Assembly (NCBI GenBank): GCA_937880705.1 | Contig: CALGRZ010000068.1 | Location: forward strand, 73,374-137,373 | Length of the DNA stretch: 64,000 nt | Source: an uncultured Alistipes sp. | GTDB taxonomy: Bacteria > Bacteroidota > Bacteroidia > Bacteroidales > Rikenellaceae | Direction of reading: 5' to 3' | Part shown: positions 19,054-27,531 of the stretch, piece after piece | Position numbering within the stretch: the stretch's first letter is position 1 | Layout of the letters: each line of letters begins with the position of its first letter | Program-made: the position numbers and the translations under genes | Notes under the pieces: model-generated | Databases searched by the model: none | What the model saw: the letters and a program-made list of their open reading frames with translations, nothing else | What the model was told of the DNA's origin: nothing

Positions 19054-20052
19054 CTATTCGCGATTTATTTTACCATATTTCTTAGCCTGCTTTTCGGGTG
19101 TATGTCGCCAACGGCGATGTGTCCACACCCACAGCTCGGGACGCTCCGACACCATACGCTCCAAAGCACGCACATATCTCTCGGTGATCTGGTTGGGCTC
19201 GACTGCCTCCACGCCATCATATATCTGGTCGAAACGCAACGAGTATCTGCCCGGTGCACGACGTGTGATATATGTGAAGTAGACCGGCAGATGGAACTTA
19301 AGAGCGATCTTCTCGGCTCCGTCGTGGAAGAGCGTGGGTTGGTTTAGGAACTCAAACCAGTGGCTATCGGCCCTCATATTGGGGCTCTGATCCGAGATTA
19401 GACCCATGGCTATGCCGTTACACTTATCTCTTGTCGAGACATAGTGACGTATAGTGTTTTGCATTGGCACCTGATGCACGTTTGATGCGAAGTGACGCAT
19501 ACGGTGGTAGAAGCAGTCGAATATGGGACTGCGAAGCGGATGGTAGACACCCGATAAAGTGGCCTCCGGTGCAAACCAACTCCACAGCAAGAAGTACTCC
19601 CAGCAACCATAGTGTGTCGCCATGGCAATCCAATCTCGCCCGTGCATCTTCTCGCGGTGCTCCACACCATTCTGCCACTCGATAACATCACCGAAGCGTT
19701 TGGGCGTAGCACCTGCAAGGTTAAGCGTATTGATGACCATCTCGGCCAAGAACGAGTAGTTTCGACGTATGATACGGCGCAACTCACCCTTCGACCTCTC
19801 GGGGAACGACCTGCGCAGGTTGTCGAGCATCACCCGACGACGGTAACGCGACAGGATAAAGAGCCCTGCTATAAGCGGTTGCAGCATGTAATATTTGAAG
19901 ATACGCGGAGAGAGCGACAACGCTCGACTAAAGCCCCACAACACCTCAAGGGCTACCCTCTGCCACCACTTCAACTCCGCCTCCAAGGCCTCCTTGGCGG
20001 CATTATACCTATCGTCCATCTTTTCTACCTTTTTAATGGCCATTGCGACCAT
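19054..20052 (-). CDS. Lysophospholipid/lipid A acyltransferase (HtrB/LpxL-like), copy 1
   Basis: LpxL/HtrB superfamily acyltransferase, which adds secondary acyl chains to lipid A or related lipids at the inner membrane. The catalytic HX4E-type motif is HYGCWEY; FLLWSWFAPEATLSGVYHPLRSP and LISDQSPN follow. There is an N-terminal hydrophobic helix (PLIAGLFILSRY). A TAccTTTG box at 20074-20067 precedes it; the first Met (20052) or fourth codon (20043) could start. The 332-aa protein is similar throughout to the gene just upstream, indicating tandem duplication. Position specificity is unknown. Confidence 0.87.
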   Translation of the reverse strand: MVAMAIKKVEKMDDRYNAAKEALEAELKWWQRVALEVLWGFSRALSLSPRIFKYYMLQPLIAGLFILSRYRRRVMLDNLRRSFPERSKGELRRIIRRNYSFLAEMVINTLNLAGATPKRFGDVIEWQNGVEHREKMHGRDWIAMATHYGCWEYFLLWSWFAPEATLSGVYHPLRSPIFDCFYHRMRHFASNVHQVPMQNTIRHYVSTRDKCNGIAMGLISDQSPNMRADSHWFEFLNQPTLFHDGAEKIALKFHLPVYFTYITRRAPGRYSLRFDQIYDGVEAVEPNQITERYVRALERMVSERPELWVWTHRRWRHTPEKQAKKYGKINRE

Positions 20053-20114
20053 CTTCTATTTAGACACAAAGGTAGTAAAAAATCCCAATTATACCAATAA
20101 TGTAGCTATTTTGC

Positions 20115-21059
20115 TCACTTTATAGTGTGCTCAAGGGTGGTGCTACCGAAACGCGAAAGCTGGCTCTGTGGTGTATGTCGCCAACGATTGTGCGACCACA
20201 TCCACAACTCGGGACGACGACGTATCATCTGCTCCAACGCCCTCGCATAACGCTCGGTAATTTGGTGTGGCTCAACAGCCTCATGGCCATCATAGAGCTC
20301 CACAAAGCGCAACGAATAACGCCCCGCCTTGATACGCTCGATATATGTAAAGAATATAGGTATGTTAAACTTCAGAGCGAGCCTCTCGGCACCATCATGA
20401 AACGCAGTTGGTCGACCGAAAAACTCATACCAGTGGCTGTCGATGCGCAGATTGGGGCTCTGGTCGGCAACCAAGCCGATGACAACACTACGACCCGTAG
20501 CGCGATTGAGCATATAGCGGCGCACAGCACTATTCATAGGCACCTGCTCGATTGAAGGGGTAAAGCGTCGTAGACGCCGGTAGTAACACTCAAAGATATC
20601 GCTGCGCAGAGGGTGGTATACACTCATAAACACGGCATCGGGCTGCTCGAAGCTCCACAGCGGAAAGTACTCCCAGCAGCCATAGTGGGCTGCTATGGCT
20701 ATCCAGTCACCACCGGCGGTGCGCTGCAATAGCCGATCGCCATTCTCCCAACGCATAATCTTACGCAGGCGACGCTCACCGGCTCCGGCAAGCGCAATGG
20801 TATCGACCATAACCTCGGCAAGTATCCAGTAGTTACGGCGCATGATGGCACGCACCTCGCCTCGGCTCTTCTCGGGAAAGGCCTCCGTAAGATTACCCAA
20901 TATCACTCGTCGACGATAGCGCGTCGCCACAAGCAGCAGGGCTACGAAGGGCTGTATAATATAGTAGTGTACAAAACGCGGCATTACCCCGATAACAAGG
21001 CTCGTGCCCCATGCCAATTCGAGCGCAATGCGCTTGTACCATTTCAGTTGCTTCTCCAT
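20115..21059 (-). CDS. Lysophospholipid/lipid A acyltransferase (HtrB/LpxL-like), copy 2
   Basis: Tandem paralogue of the downstream acyltransferase, sharing KWYKRIALELAWG, HYGCWEYFPLWS, VYHPLRSDIFECYYRRLRRF, DQSPN, WYEFFGRPTAFHDGAE and HEAVEPHQITERYARALE. The open frame reaches 21161, but a TAccTTTG box (21088-21081) on this strand puts transcription start after that. MEKQLKWYK at 21059 (314 aa) aligns with the paralogue. Each copy has its own -7 box, so they can be expressed separately, which suits enzymes adding different acyl chains or working in different conditions. Confidence 0.87.
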   Translation of the reverse strand: MEKQLKWYKRIALELAWGTSLVIGVMPRFVHYYIIQPFVALLLVATRYRRRVILGNLTEAFPEKSRGEVRAIMRRNYWILAEVMVDTIALAGAGERRLRKIMRWENGDRLLQRTAGGDWIAIAAHYGCWEYFPLWSFEQPDAVFMSVYHPLRSDIFECYYRRLRRFTPSIEQVPMNSAVRRYMLNRATGRSVVIGLVADQSPNLRIDSHWYEFFGRPTAFHDGAERLALKFNIPIFFTYIERIKAGRYSLRFVELYDGHEAVEPHQITERYARALEQMIRRRPELWMWSHNRWRHTPQSQLSRFGSTTLEHTIK

Positions 21060-21171
21060 TACGATATTTTTCGGTCGTGACAAAGGTATGCTTTTAGTCG
21101 TTAGACACCATTCACACACCTGCATATTCGGCCGTTTCGACCAAAAATCGTACCAAAGCAACCAGCAGGTC

Positions 21172-22029
21172 TTACCTATGGAGAAAGGCTATCTGCTCGG
21201 CCAGGGCATAGCCCTCATTATAAAGATCAAGGAGCTTGGCGGTATCGCGCTCCATACGTCCCACCTCGATGGGCCTCTCGGGGCGTATAACCACAATCGC
21301 GCCCATGGCCTCCAGCTGCTCAACCATCTCAATCTGCGCGTTATACATCTTGTTACGATGGCGTATAGCCTCCCTCAACGCGGGGTACTTTCTGTAGAAC
21401 GGCCACGGCACCGAAGTGGCTTTGTCGCTCTTGCGATAGCCCTTGTTGCGTGTGAGCACCACCACAGCCTTGCCATAACCCTCACTACGGGCGCGGGTAA
21501 TGGGTATGGAGTCGGCCACACCGCCATCGACCATCGGACGTCCGTCGACATAGCTTATGGGCGACACAAAGGGCAGGCTGCTCGAGGCCTTAACAATAGC
21601 TATAACACGTTGCGGGTCATTGCGCTCCTCCAAGTAGCAGGCCTGGCCAGTAATGCAATCCGTAGTCACCATCTCGAAGCGCGTGACACCTCTCTTCATC
21701 GCATCGTAGTCGTAGGGAATGATGCGGTTGGGAAATTCATCGAAGAGCAGGTCGAAGTCCATGATATTGCCCTGCAACAGCAGATGTTTTATGCTGATGT
21801 AGTTATACTTTGCCATAAGGTCGATATTGCTATACTTGGCTCGACCTCGCTGCTCGGACACATACGACAGACCATTGCATGCACCTGCGCTCACACCAAT
21901 GGCATAGGGGAACCTTACCCCGCGATCCATCAGGCTATCCAAGACACCGCAGGTGAAAACACCACGCATACCGCCACCCTCGAGCACCAGTCCCGAGCGA
22001 TCATCCATTACAAACTCTTGTTGTGCCAT
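21172..22029 (-). CDS. Patatin-like phospholipase
   Basis: Serine acyl hydrolase, 285 aa, RssA/YjjU type. The oxyanion loop LEGGGMRGVF (residues 15-24), nucleophile motif GVSAG (Ser of the Ser-Asp dyad) and DGGVADSIP with the catalytic Asp are all present. No signal peptide, so cytoplasmic. TAccTTTG at 22054-22047 is 18 nt upstream of the ATG. It lies 10 bp after the region upstream of acyltransferase copy 2 on the same strand, hinting at lipid deacylation/reacylation in one locus. No cyclase or other CBASS partner is near, so a defence role is not supported. Confidence 0.9.
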   Translation of the reverse strand: MAQQEFVMDDRSGLVLEGGGMRGVFTCGVLDSLMDRGVRFPYAIGVSAGACNGLSYVSEQRGRAKYSNIDLMAKYNYISIKHLLLQGNIMDFDLLFDEFPNRIIPYDYDAMKRGVTRFEMVTTDCITGQACYLEERNDPQRVIAIVKASSSLPFVSPISYVDGRPMVDGGVADSIPITRARSEGYGKAVVVLTRNKGYRKSDKATSVPWPFYRKYPALREAIRHRNKMYNAQIEMVEQLEAMGAIVVIRPERPIEVGRMERDTAKLLDLYNEGYALAEQIAFLHR

Positions 22030-22046
22030 AAGCTACTATATTTACA

Positions 22047-22117
22047 CAAAGGTACTCATTTTTTTGCAAAACATGGTCCAACAGCTATCCATATTAGCGA
22101 AATAATTAGTACATTTG
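22047..22117. promoter_or_regulatory. Divergent promoters: patatin (-) and CatA-like gene (+)
   Basis: TACCTTTG on the minus strand (22054-22047) and TACATTTG on the plus strand (22110-22117), each 18-24 nt from its start codon. On the minus strand TTTG occurs 12 nt, not 19 nt, before the -7 box. Confidence 0.55.
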
Positions 22118-22140
22118 TGGTTAATAATTACAGTGATGAT

Positions 22141-22758
22141 ATGCAAGAGATAGACCCCAAGCAGACAAATCGCGCCAAGGCCTTCGAACTATGGATGAAG
22201 GCCCCTATGCCGATGGTAACAATGCATAAGAGCTACAACATAACGCACTTACGGAGCGTTGCTCGCAAGCGCGGCCTGAAGCTCAACATGTTGATGTGCT
22301 ACTGTATACTGCGTGCCGCCGACCGCATCAAGGAGTTCTACATACTTCCGGTTGGAGATAAGCTGATGCAGTTCGATAGGCTTGCCATCAACACCATTGT
22401 GATGACACCCTCGGGTGGCATAAACACATGCGACATACCCTATATCAAAGATATCGAGGAGTTTAACCGCGAGTATCTGCGCCTCACCGAGCAGGTGAGC
22501 AGCACCGACACGGCACATGAGCTCGGCGATGACTTTATGGTTATTGGCACCTCTGCACTCACGAAATGTGATCTCGACGGCGTGGTCAACCTCTATGCCG
22601 GCTTCTGCAATAACCCCTTTGTGGTGTGGGGCAAGTACCGCAAAGGTCTGTTCAGGACTACCCTGCCGCTATCGTTCCAATTCCACCACACGCAGATGGA
22701 TGGCCCGCAGTCAACAGCATTTCTCAACATCCTGCAAGAGGAGTTTAACAACATATAG
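22141..22758 (+). CDS. CatA-like O-acetyltransferase family protein
   Basis: Chloramphenicol-acetyltransferase fold, 205 aa. The catalytic motif HHTQMDGPQ near the C-terminus matches HHxxxDG of the CAT family, and TSALTKCDLDGVVN and PLSFQFHH fit the fold. The open frame runs far upstream, but the -7 box at 22110-22117 and the family N-terminus place the start at MQEIDPKQTNR. Many chromosomal members acetylate unknown hydroxyl compounds, and resistance cannot be assumed. The msrA ATG follows after 2 bp, so it is co-transcribed with a repair enzyme. Confidence 0.82.
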   Translation: MQEIDPKQTNRAKAFELWMKAPMPMVTMHKSYNITHLRSVARKRGLKLNMLMCYCILRAADRIKEFYILPVGDKLMQFDRLAINTIVMTPSGGINTCDIPYIKDIEEFNREYLRLTEQVSSTDTAHELGDDFMVIGTSALTKCDLDGVVNLYAGFCNNPFVVWGKYRKGLFRTTLPLSFQFHHTQMDGPQSTAFLNILQEEFNNI

Positions 22759-22760
22759 CT

Positions 22761-23264
22761 ATGCGCGAGATCTACTTTGCAGGAGGATGCTTCTGGGGTA
22801 CGGAGCACTACTTTAAGCAGATACGCGGTGTTAAATCAACCACCGCTGGATATGCCAACGGCAATGGCGAAGACCCAACTTACGAGGAGGTATATACCGA
22901 CCTTACGGGCTTTGTCGAGTGTGTAAAGGTGGTCTACGACCCTGCGATTTTATCGCTCGATAGGCTCACCGAGCTATACTTTCACTCCATCGACCCACTC
23001 TCGCTCAACCGCCAGGGCAACGACATCGGCACACGCTATCGCACAGGCATCTACTATCGCGATGAGGGCGACCGAGCCACCCTCGAGCGCATCTATCACG
23101 CGGTAGAGGCAAGGGTTGGCTCACCTATCGCGGTCGAGCTTGAGCCCCTACACAACTTCTACCCCGCGGAGGATTACCACCAGGACTACCTCGACAAAAA
23201 CCCAACGGGGTACTGTCACCTCCCCCTATCGCTATTTAGGTTTGCCCGCGAAGCAAATAGATAA
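22761..23264 (+). CDS. msrA: Peptide-methionine (S)-S-oxide reductase MsrA
   Basis: Reduces methionine-S-sulfoxide in proteins. 167 aa with the active-site motif GGCFWG (Cys10) at the N-terminus, TGFVECVKVVYDP, PLSLNRQGNDIGTRYRTGIY and EDYHQDYLDKNP, all standard MsrA signatures. No signal peptide, so cytoplasmic; there is no fused MsrB domain. It is directly coupled to the upstream CatA-like gene and followed by a terminator. Confidence 0.95.
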   Translation: MREIYFAGGCFWGTEHYFKQIRGVKSTTAGYANGNGEDPTYEEVYTDLTGFVECVKVVYDPAILSLDRLTELYFHSIDPLSLNRQGNDIGTRYRTGIYYRDEGDRATLERIYHAVEARVGSPIAVELEPLHNFYPAEDYHQDYLDKNPTGYCHLPLSLFRFAREANR

Positions 23265-23265
23265 A

Positions 23266-23303
23266 AATTAGGCGTATGCAGAACACTCTACATACGCCTA
23301 ATT
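23266..23303 (+). terminator. msrA terminator
   Basis: Perfect 13-bp stem (23266-23278 with 23291-23303) and 12-nt loop, directly after the msrA stop. U-tract is short (ATTATTAAAG). Confidence 0.7.
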
Positions 23304-23320
23304 ATTAAAGGATAAGGCCA

Positions 23321-23518
23321 TTAGAAGTCGTAGCCCACGATTTTATCAGCATAATTACTCCAGCCTGAAGCTGCCTTATATTCATCAACTGAGTCCGCTG
23401 GAACATAAATTTTCAACTCATCAGAGCATGGTGCAAACGAGTGGCTATCAACCCCTGCAGGAGGATTAATTGCCTTGCAATAAATAAGAGATGACTCCAC
23501 ACATAGCCACTGCCACAC
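23321..23518 (-). pseudogene. Remnant of a BspA-type leucine-rich-repeat surface protein
   Basis: This 65-codon frame has no convincing start (a GTG) and follows a terminator directly. Its C-terminal part, ELKIYVPADSVDEYKAASGW followed by SNYADKIVGYDF, is the typical end of BspA/LRR_5 surface proteins, and CKAINPPAG fits the last repeat. Everything upstream of that, including signal peptide and repeats, is missing. I read it as the tail of a deleted or displaced surface-protein gene. Confidence 0.6.
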
Positions 23519-23525
23519 AACAAAA

Positions 23526-23555
23526 GAGCCGACCCCATGGTGATGAGGTCGGCTC
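23526..23555 (-). terminator. Sialidase gene terminator
   Basis: 9-bp perfect stem (23526-23534 with 23547-23555), then TTTTG on the minus strand, 23 bp after the sialidase stop. Confidence 0.8.
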
Positions 23556-23577
23556 CTATACGCTTTATGTTCGATGG

Positions 23578-25149
23578 TTACTCTCTAAAAGAGTACTTAC
23601 CGCCGGTGATCTTCTCCAGCGAGAAGCTGTCGTAGACGATGGTATAGCCGCCACTCTTATCAGAGCAATAAGTGGCCTCCTCCCACAGGAAGGCGAGGCG
23701 ACCATCATGCTGCCACGCCATAGTCGAGTATGCCGAGCCAAGCGTGGTAACCTGACAGACACCCTCCCAGCCACGCGATATCACCGAGGCTGCGCTATAG
23801 TCCGATGCCGACTCCAGGGCCTTATAGTATATACCCACATTCGTGCGACCCGGGCCCAGAGGCACCGACTGCAACAGCAGATCAACCTCCGCACCATCAG
23901 CCTTACGCAGGGCCTTGACGAGCATCACCTCGCCATTTGTCGAGTTGTCCACAGCCGACACGCCATCATTGCTGCGACTTGAGAAGGATGCCGAGCCCCA
24001 TCTACCCTCTGCCGTTGCTACATTCGCAAAGCTATATATATTAAAGTATCGGCCACCCATCCAGCGCGAGCTCAACAGCACCGAGCCATCGGGCAACTCC
24101 TCCACCTTCGGCTCGTCGCAATTACCACCAAGAGGAGCCTTGGCAACACCTCCGAGCACCTCCCAGCTATCGCCAAAGTTATCAGAGTAGAGGACAAAGT
24201 TCTTGGGGCTGTTATACTTGTCGCGCACCAGCACGGCACAATAGAGGCGGTAGTAGTCATCGACCTTCACCTGACGGCTCTGCATAATGCGACCCGATGC
24301 CACAAACATAGCATTCACGGGGCCAAACGAGCACTCATCGAACTTCGAGTAGATGCTCTCGGCAATGTCGGTGGGTGCACTCCACGACAGGCCACCATCC
24401 TCGCTATAGAAGCGCGCCATGTTCTGGTGACGATCGCGTGTTCCGGCCTGATACGAGACATTGCCTGCACAGCTCATCAGCAGCACTCGCTGACTCTCAC
24501 AATCGGCCACGATGCAGGGATCGCCATAGCCCACATTCATAAAGTCCTCTGAGGCCGAGCCCTTGCCCTCGATAATAACCTCGATAGGGCCCCACGTTAC
24601 ACCATTATCGGTACTGCGGCGCATGTGCAGATCGATGCGGCCAAAGTCGGCAACACCAATATCGTAGCGGCTGTGGCGATAGTCGGCAACGGCGACCAGA
24701 GAGCCATCCATCGTAACCGTCACGGCAGGTATGCGGTAGGGAATATCGGCCTCTTCGTGCATCGGGAAGAGCTCGAAGCGGCGTGTATACTCGTTCTGCA
24801 CCACTCGAAGCTCCACATCCTTACACTTGGGATAACTCAACAGGATGGCAGCCTCGCGAGGCAGTCGTGCCTCATTCTTCGTAACTGCGACACGCACCTT
24901 CGCAGCATCAACATCGACGGTGAGCCACTCGGCATTGCACTCCGCGCTCAACACTGCATCGGCAACGGGGTTAAGCACATTGTAGTTCAGCGCATGCTCG
25001 CCCTCATCGCCCTCCACGACAAGCTCCAGAGCCTCGAGGCTCACAATCGGAGAGATAGGTTCGGGCTCGGGAGCAGGCTCCTTACCGCAAGCAACAGCCA
25101 TGATGGTGGCACTAAAGATCAGACTTAACATAACAAGTATTCTTCTCAT
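23578..25149 (-). CDS. BACON-domain lipoprotein exo-sialidase (GH33-like)
   Basis: Predicted surface or periplasmic sialidase releasing terminal sialic acids. 523 aa with lipobox AVAC (Cys21), a BACON-type domain at about 35-120, then a six-bladed propeller. The RIP motif with a triad Arg is at 139-141 (YRIPAV). Asp boxes include STDNGVTW (179-186), SEDGGLSW and SDNFGDSW. The C-terminal AYSTMAWQHDGRLAFLWEE fits the catalytic Tyr/Glu region. A TATCTTTG box lies at 25185-25178. It stands alone; no transporter for sialic acid or nan genes are in the window. Confidence 0.87.
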   Translation of the reverse strand: MRRILVMLSLIFSATIMAVACGKEPAPEPEPISPIVSLEALELVVEGDEGEHALNYNVLNPVADAVLSAECNAEWLTVDVDAAKVRVAVTKNEARLPREAAILLSYPKCKDVELRVVQNEYTRRFELFPMHEEADIPYRIPAVTVTMDGSLVAVADYRHSRYDIGVADFGRIDLHMRRSTDNGVTWGPIEVIIEGKGSASEDFMNVGYGDPCIVADCESQRVLLMSCAGNVSYQAGTRDRHQNMARFYSEDGGLSWSAPTDIAESIYSKFDECSFGPVNAMFVASGRIMQSRQVKVDDYYRLYCAVLVRDKYNSPKNFVLYSDNFGDSWEVLGGVAKAPLGGNCDEPKVEELPDGSVLLSSRWMGGRYFNIYSFANVATAEGRWGSASFSSRSNDGVSAVDNSTNGEVMLVKALRKADGAEVDLLLQSVPLGPGRTNVGIYYKALESASDYSAASVISRGWEGVCQVTTLGSAYSTMAWQHDGRLAFLWEEATYCSDKSGGYTIVYDSFSLEKITGGKYSFRE

Positions 25150-25287
25150 ATTTTCGTAGTTATTACTTTTATAAAGACAAAGATAGATAAATTATCAATA
25201 TCTTCCTTCGCGTGACATAATATATTTTATACGAGTTGCTGTTTTTCCATATTTTTTGCTACCTTTATGCCGTAACACAACAGCAAT

Positions 25288-26529
25288 ATGAACAACGATA
25301 GTCATTTCCTGCACGAATGGGTCGATAGACTGCTATTACATTACGGCTGCTCGGAGGCTGTGGCCGATGCCATAAACCGCTGGGTATGCCTGCTTATAAT
25401 CATCCTCTTCGCCCTGTTTGTGGACTTTGTGATCCACCGTGGCGTAATACGTCTGGTACGCAAGATTGTCACACACACCAAATACGACTGGGATGACATG
25501 CTCTTCAACCAGAATGTGGTGCGCCGACTGTGTAAGATCGTAACACCCATAACCATATATCTGTTGTTGCCTATCGGCTTTGGCACCTGGGAGGGCGACC
25601 ACGACTGGATATATGAGCTTATCACGCGCGGCGTAGAGATATACATCGTCGTAACATGTATGCGCCTGTTCAATGCCCTGCTGAAGGCCGGCTTCGACAT
25701 CGCCGAGCATAGGCCCGCATGGCACGGCAAGCCCATCAAAGGTCTGATGCAGACGGGTCAGGTGGCATTGGTTTGCATTGCTGCGATACTCGTCTTGGCC
25801 ATCCTCATAGATAAATCGCCCATAATGCTACTCACGGGTCTTGGAGCCTCGGCCGCAGTGCTCATGTTGATATTCAAGGACAGCATCCTCGGTCTGGTTG
25901 CCGGTGTTCAGCTCTCGGCCAACAACATGCTCAAGGTTGGCGACTGGATCACGATGAGCCAACATGGTGTAGATGGCGTAGTGGAGGAGGTTGCCCTGAC
26001 AACCATTAAGGTCAGAGGGTGGGATAACACCCTGCAAACACTGCCTCCCTACCTGCTTATAAGCGAGCCTTTCGGCAACTGGCAGGCCATGCGCGACTCG
26101 GGAGGTAGACGCATCAAGCGTTCGATAAACATCGACATGACCAGCGTGACATTTGCCCACAAGGAGTTTATCGAGCGACTGAGCCACCGCGAGGCTACTG
26201 CCCCGCTTATGTCGGCCATCGATGCAACAAATATCGAGGGCAGCACGTTGACCAACCTCGACCTATATATGCGTTCGATGAACCACTACCTTAACCAACA
26301 TCCGCGCGTAAATCACAACATGCTGGTACTTGTCAGACAGCTGCAGCCCAACCAATGGGGTCTACCCGTGGAGTTCTACTGCTTCTCGGCCGATGTCAAC
26401 TGGGTGCCATACGAGCAACTCCAGGCCGAGGTGATATCCTACTTCGTAGCCATGGCACCACTCTACGGCCTCCGCATACATCAGGCACCTACCGACCTCG
26501 GTGCAAGGACGTCCGAAGCAGAGTTATAA
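25288..26529 (+). CDS. Mechanosensitive ion channel, MscS family (YbdG-like)
   Basis: 413-aa inner-membrane channel. There are four to five hydrophobic segments in the first 200 residues; the pore helix and beta domain begin at LLTGLGASAAVLMLIFKDSILGLVAG. The C-terminal cytoplasmic domain (VEEVALTTIKVRGWDNTLQTLPPYLL) has the longer arrangement of YbdG-type channels, which open under mild hypo-osmotic stress. A promoter-like TTG-N21-TACCTTTA precedes it (25236-25267). Monocistronic, ending at a bidirectional hairpin. Confidence 0.9.
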   Translation: MNNDSHFLHEWVDRLLLHYGCSEAVADAINRWVCLLIIILFALFVDFVIHRGVIRLVRKIVTHTKYDWDDMLFNQNVVRRLCKIVTPITIYLLLPIGFGTWEGDHDWIYELITRGVEIYIVVTCMRLFNALLKAGFDIAEHRPAWHGKPIKGLMQTGQVALVCIAAILVLAILIDKSPIMLLTGLGASAAVLMLIFKDSILGLVAGVQLSANNMLKVGDWITMSQHGVDGVVEEVALTTIKVRGWDNTLQTLPPYLLISEPFGNWQAMRDSGGRRIKRSINIDMTSVTFAHKEFIERLSHREATAPLMSAIDATNIEGSTLTNLDLYMRSMNHYLNQHPRVNHNMLVLVRQLQPNQWGLPVEFYCFSADVNWVPYEQLQAEVISYFVAMAPLYGLRIHQAPTDLGARTSEAEL

Positions 26530-26534
26530 AGAGA

Positions 26535-26564
26535 ATGAGCAGCCCCACCGCGGAGGCTGCTCAT
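26535..26564. terminator. Bidirectional terminator between MscS and SDR genes
   Basis: 10-bp stem (26535-26544 with 26555-26564), 10-nt loop, placed between convergent stop codons; a short T-rich stretch follows on each strand. Confidence 0.7.
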
Positions 26565-26587
26565 CGCTTTCTATATCGCTACACCGA

Positions 26588-27334
26588 CTACTTTCTATAG
26601 GTGTAGTATGCGCCTGCCTGACAAGTGGGCATCAGCACAATATCGTTTACGTTCATGTGAGCGGGCAGCGACAGCATCCAGTGAATAGCCTCGGCGATAT
26701 CCTCGCCCTTGAGAGCCTCCACACCACGATATACGCCCGCCGCGCGCTCCTTATCGCCATGGAAACGCACCTCCGAGAACTCGGTTTCGACCATACCCGG
26801 ACGCACCTCACCAACCTTGATGCCCGCGCTCAACAGATCGGCACGCATAGCCTGCGAGATGGCGTGTACGGCATGCTTCGAGGCACAGTACACCGCGCCA
26901 TTTTCGTATGGCTCGGTGCCTGCGATAGAGCCTATGTTGATGATGTGTCCACCCTGTCCGGCCTCGACCATGGCGTGAGAGATGATCTTGGTGACATAGA
27001 GCAGGCCCTTGACATTGGTATCGATCATAGCATCCCAATCGGCCGAGTCGCCACAGTCGATATGCTCCAGACCGGCAGCCAGACCGGCATTGTTGATCAG
27101 CACATCGACACGACCCAGCGGCTTGAGGTTATCGATACACTCCTGCTCGGAGCGCACATCAAAGTGCAACACACGGCACTCGGCACCCAGAGCCTCGATC
27201 TCTGCGCGAAGCTCCTCGAGACGTTCACGACGACGACCCGTGATGATAATCTCACTCTCGGGTGTGGCAAGACGCAACGCCGTTGCTCGTCCAATACCCG
27301 ACGTTGCACCTGTTACAAGAATACGTTTTTTCAT
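26588..27334 (-). CDS. SDR family NAD(P)-dependent oxidoreductase (YdfG-like)
   Basis: Short-chain dehydrogenase, 248 aa. Motifs: GATSGIGRA at the N-terminus, INNAGLA, catalytic Ser in NIGSIAG, YCASKHAVHA with Tyr-x-x-x-Lys, and RPGMVETEF. The sequence pattern matches YdfG-like 3-hydroxy acid or serine dehydrogenases. The frame extends to 27379 but a TATCTTTG box (27384-27377) overlaps that, so MKKRILVTG at 27334 is the start. Monocistronic; substrate unknown. Confidence 0.9.
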   Translation of the reverse strand: MKKRILVTGATSGIGRATALRLATPESEIIITGRRRERLEELRAEIEALGAECRVLHFDVRSEQECIDNLKPLGRVDVLINNAGLAAGLEHIDCGDSADWDAMIDTNVKGLLYVTKIISHAMVEAGQGGHIINIGSIAGTEPYENGAVYCASKHAVHAISQAMRADLLSAGIKVGEVRPGMVETEFSEVRFHGDKERAAGVYRGVEALKGEDIAEAIHWMLSLPAHMNVNDIVLMPTCQAGAYYTYRK

Positions 27335-27426
27335 AGACTTATCTGATTTTATAGTTTGCTCAATGTAAATCGACACCAAAGATAGAAAAAATTATCTACC
27401 TAACAACCATAATCGCCTAATAGATT

Positions 27427-27456
27427 TTTGTATTTAATCAAAATATAGTATATTTG
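27427..27456 (+). promoter_or_regulatory. Promoter of the tandem BACON lipoprotein genes
   Basis: TTTG (27427-27430), 18-nt spacer, TATATTTG (27449-27456) followed by CGC: a near-ideal Bacteroidetes promoter. It leaves a leader of about 70 nt before the ATG at 27532. Confidence 0.75.
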
Positions 27457-27531
27457 CGCTGGGTATTACCCTATTATTTATATGATGTAGGATAATAGAG
27501 AATAAATTAATATTAAAACCAAATGTACCTT

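Noticed and set aside
21172..22029. CBASS-type effector patatin
   Set aside because: No nucleotide cyclase, ubiquitin-like or HORMA gene is adjacent; acyltransferase neighbours suggest lipid metabolism.
21004..22140. Long open frame joined to the CatA-like gene
   Set aside because: It runs antisense through the patatin gene and lies upstream of a -7 box; the family domain begins at 22141.
22141..22758. Chloramphenicol resistance gene
   Set aside because: The HHxxxDG motif shows the fold, but chromosomal CatA-like proteins have many substrates, and the context (msrA) is not a resistance cassette.
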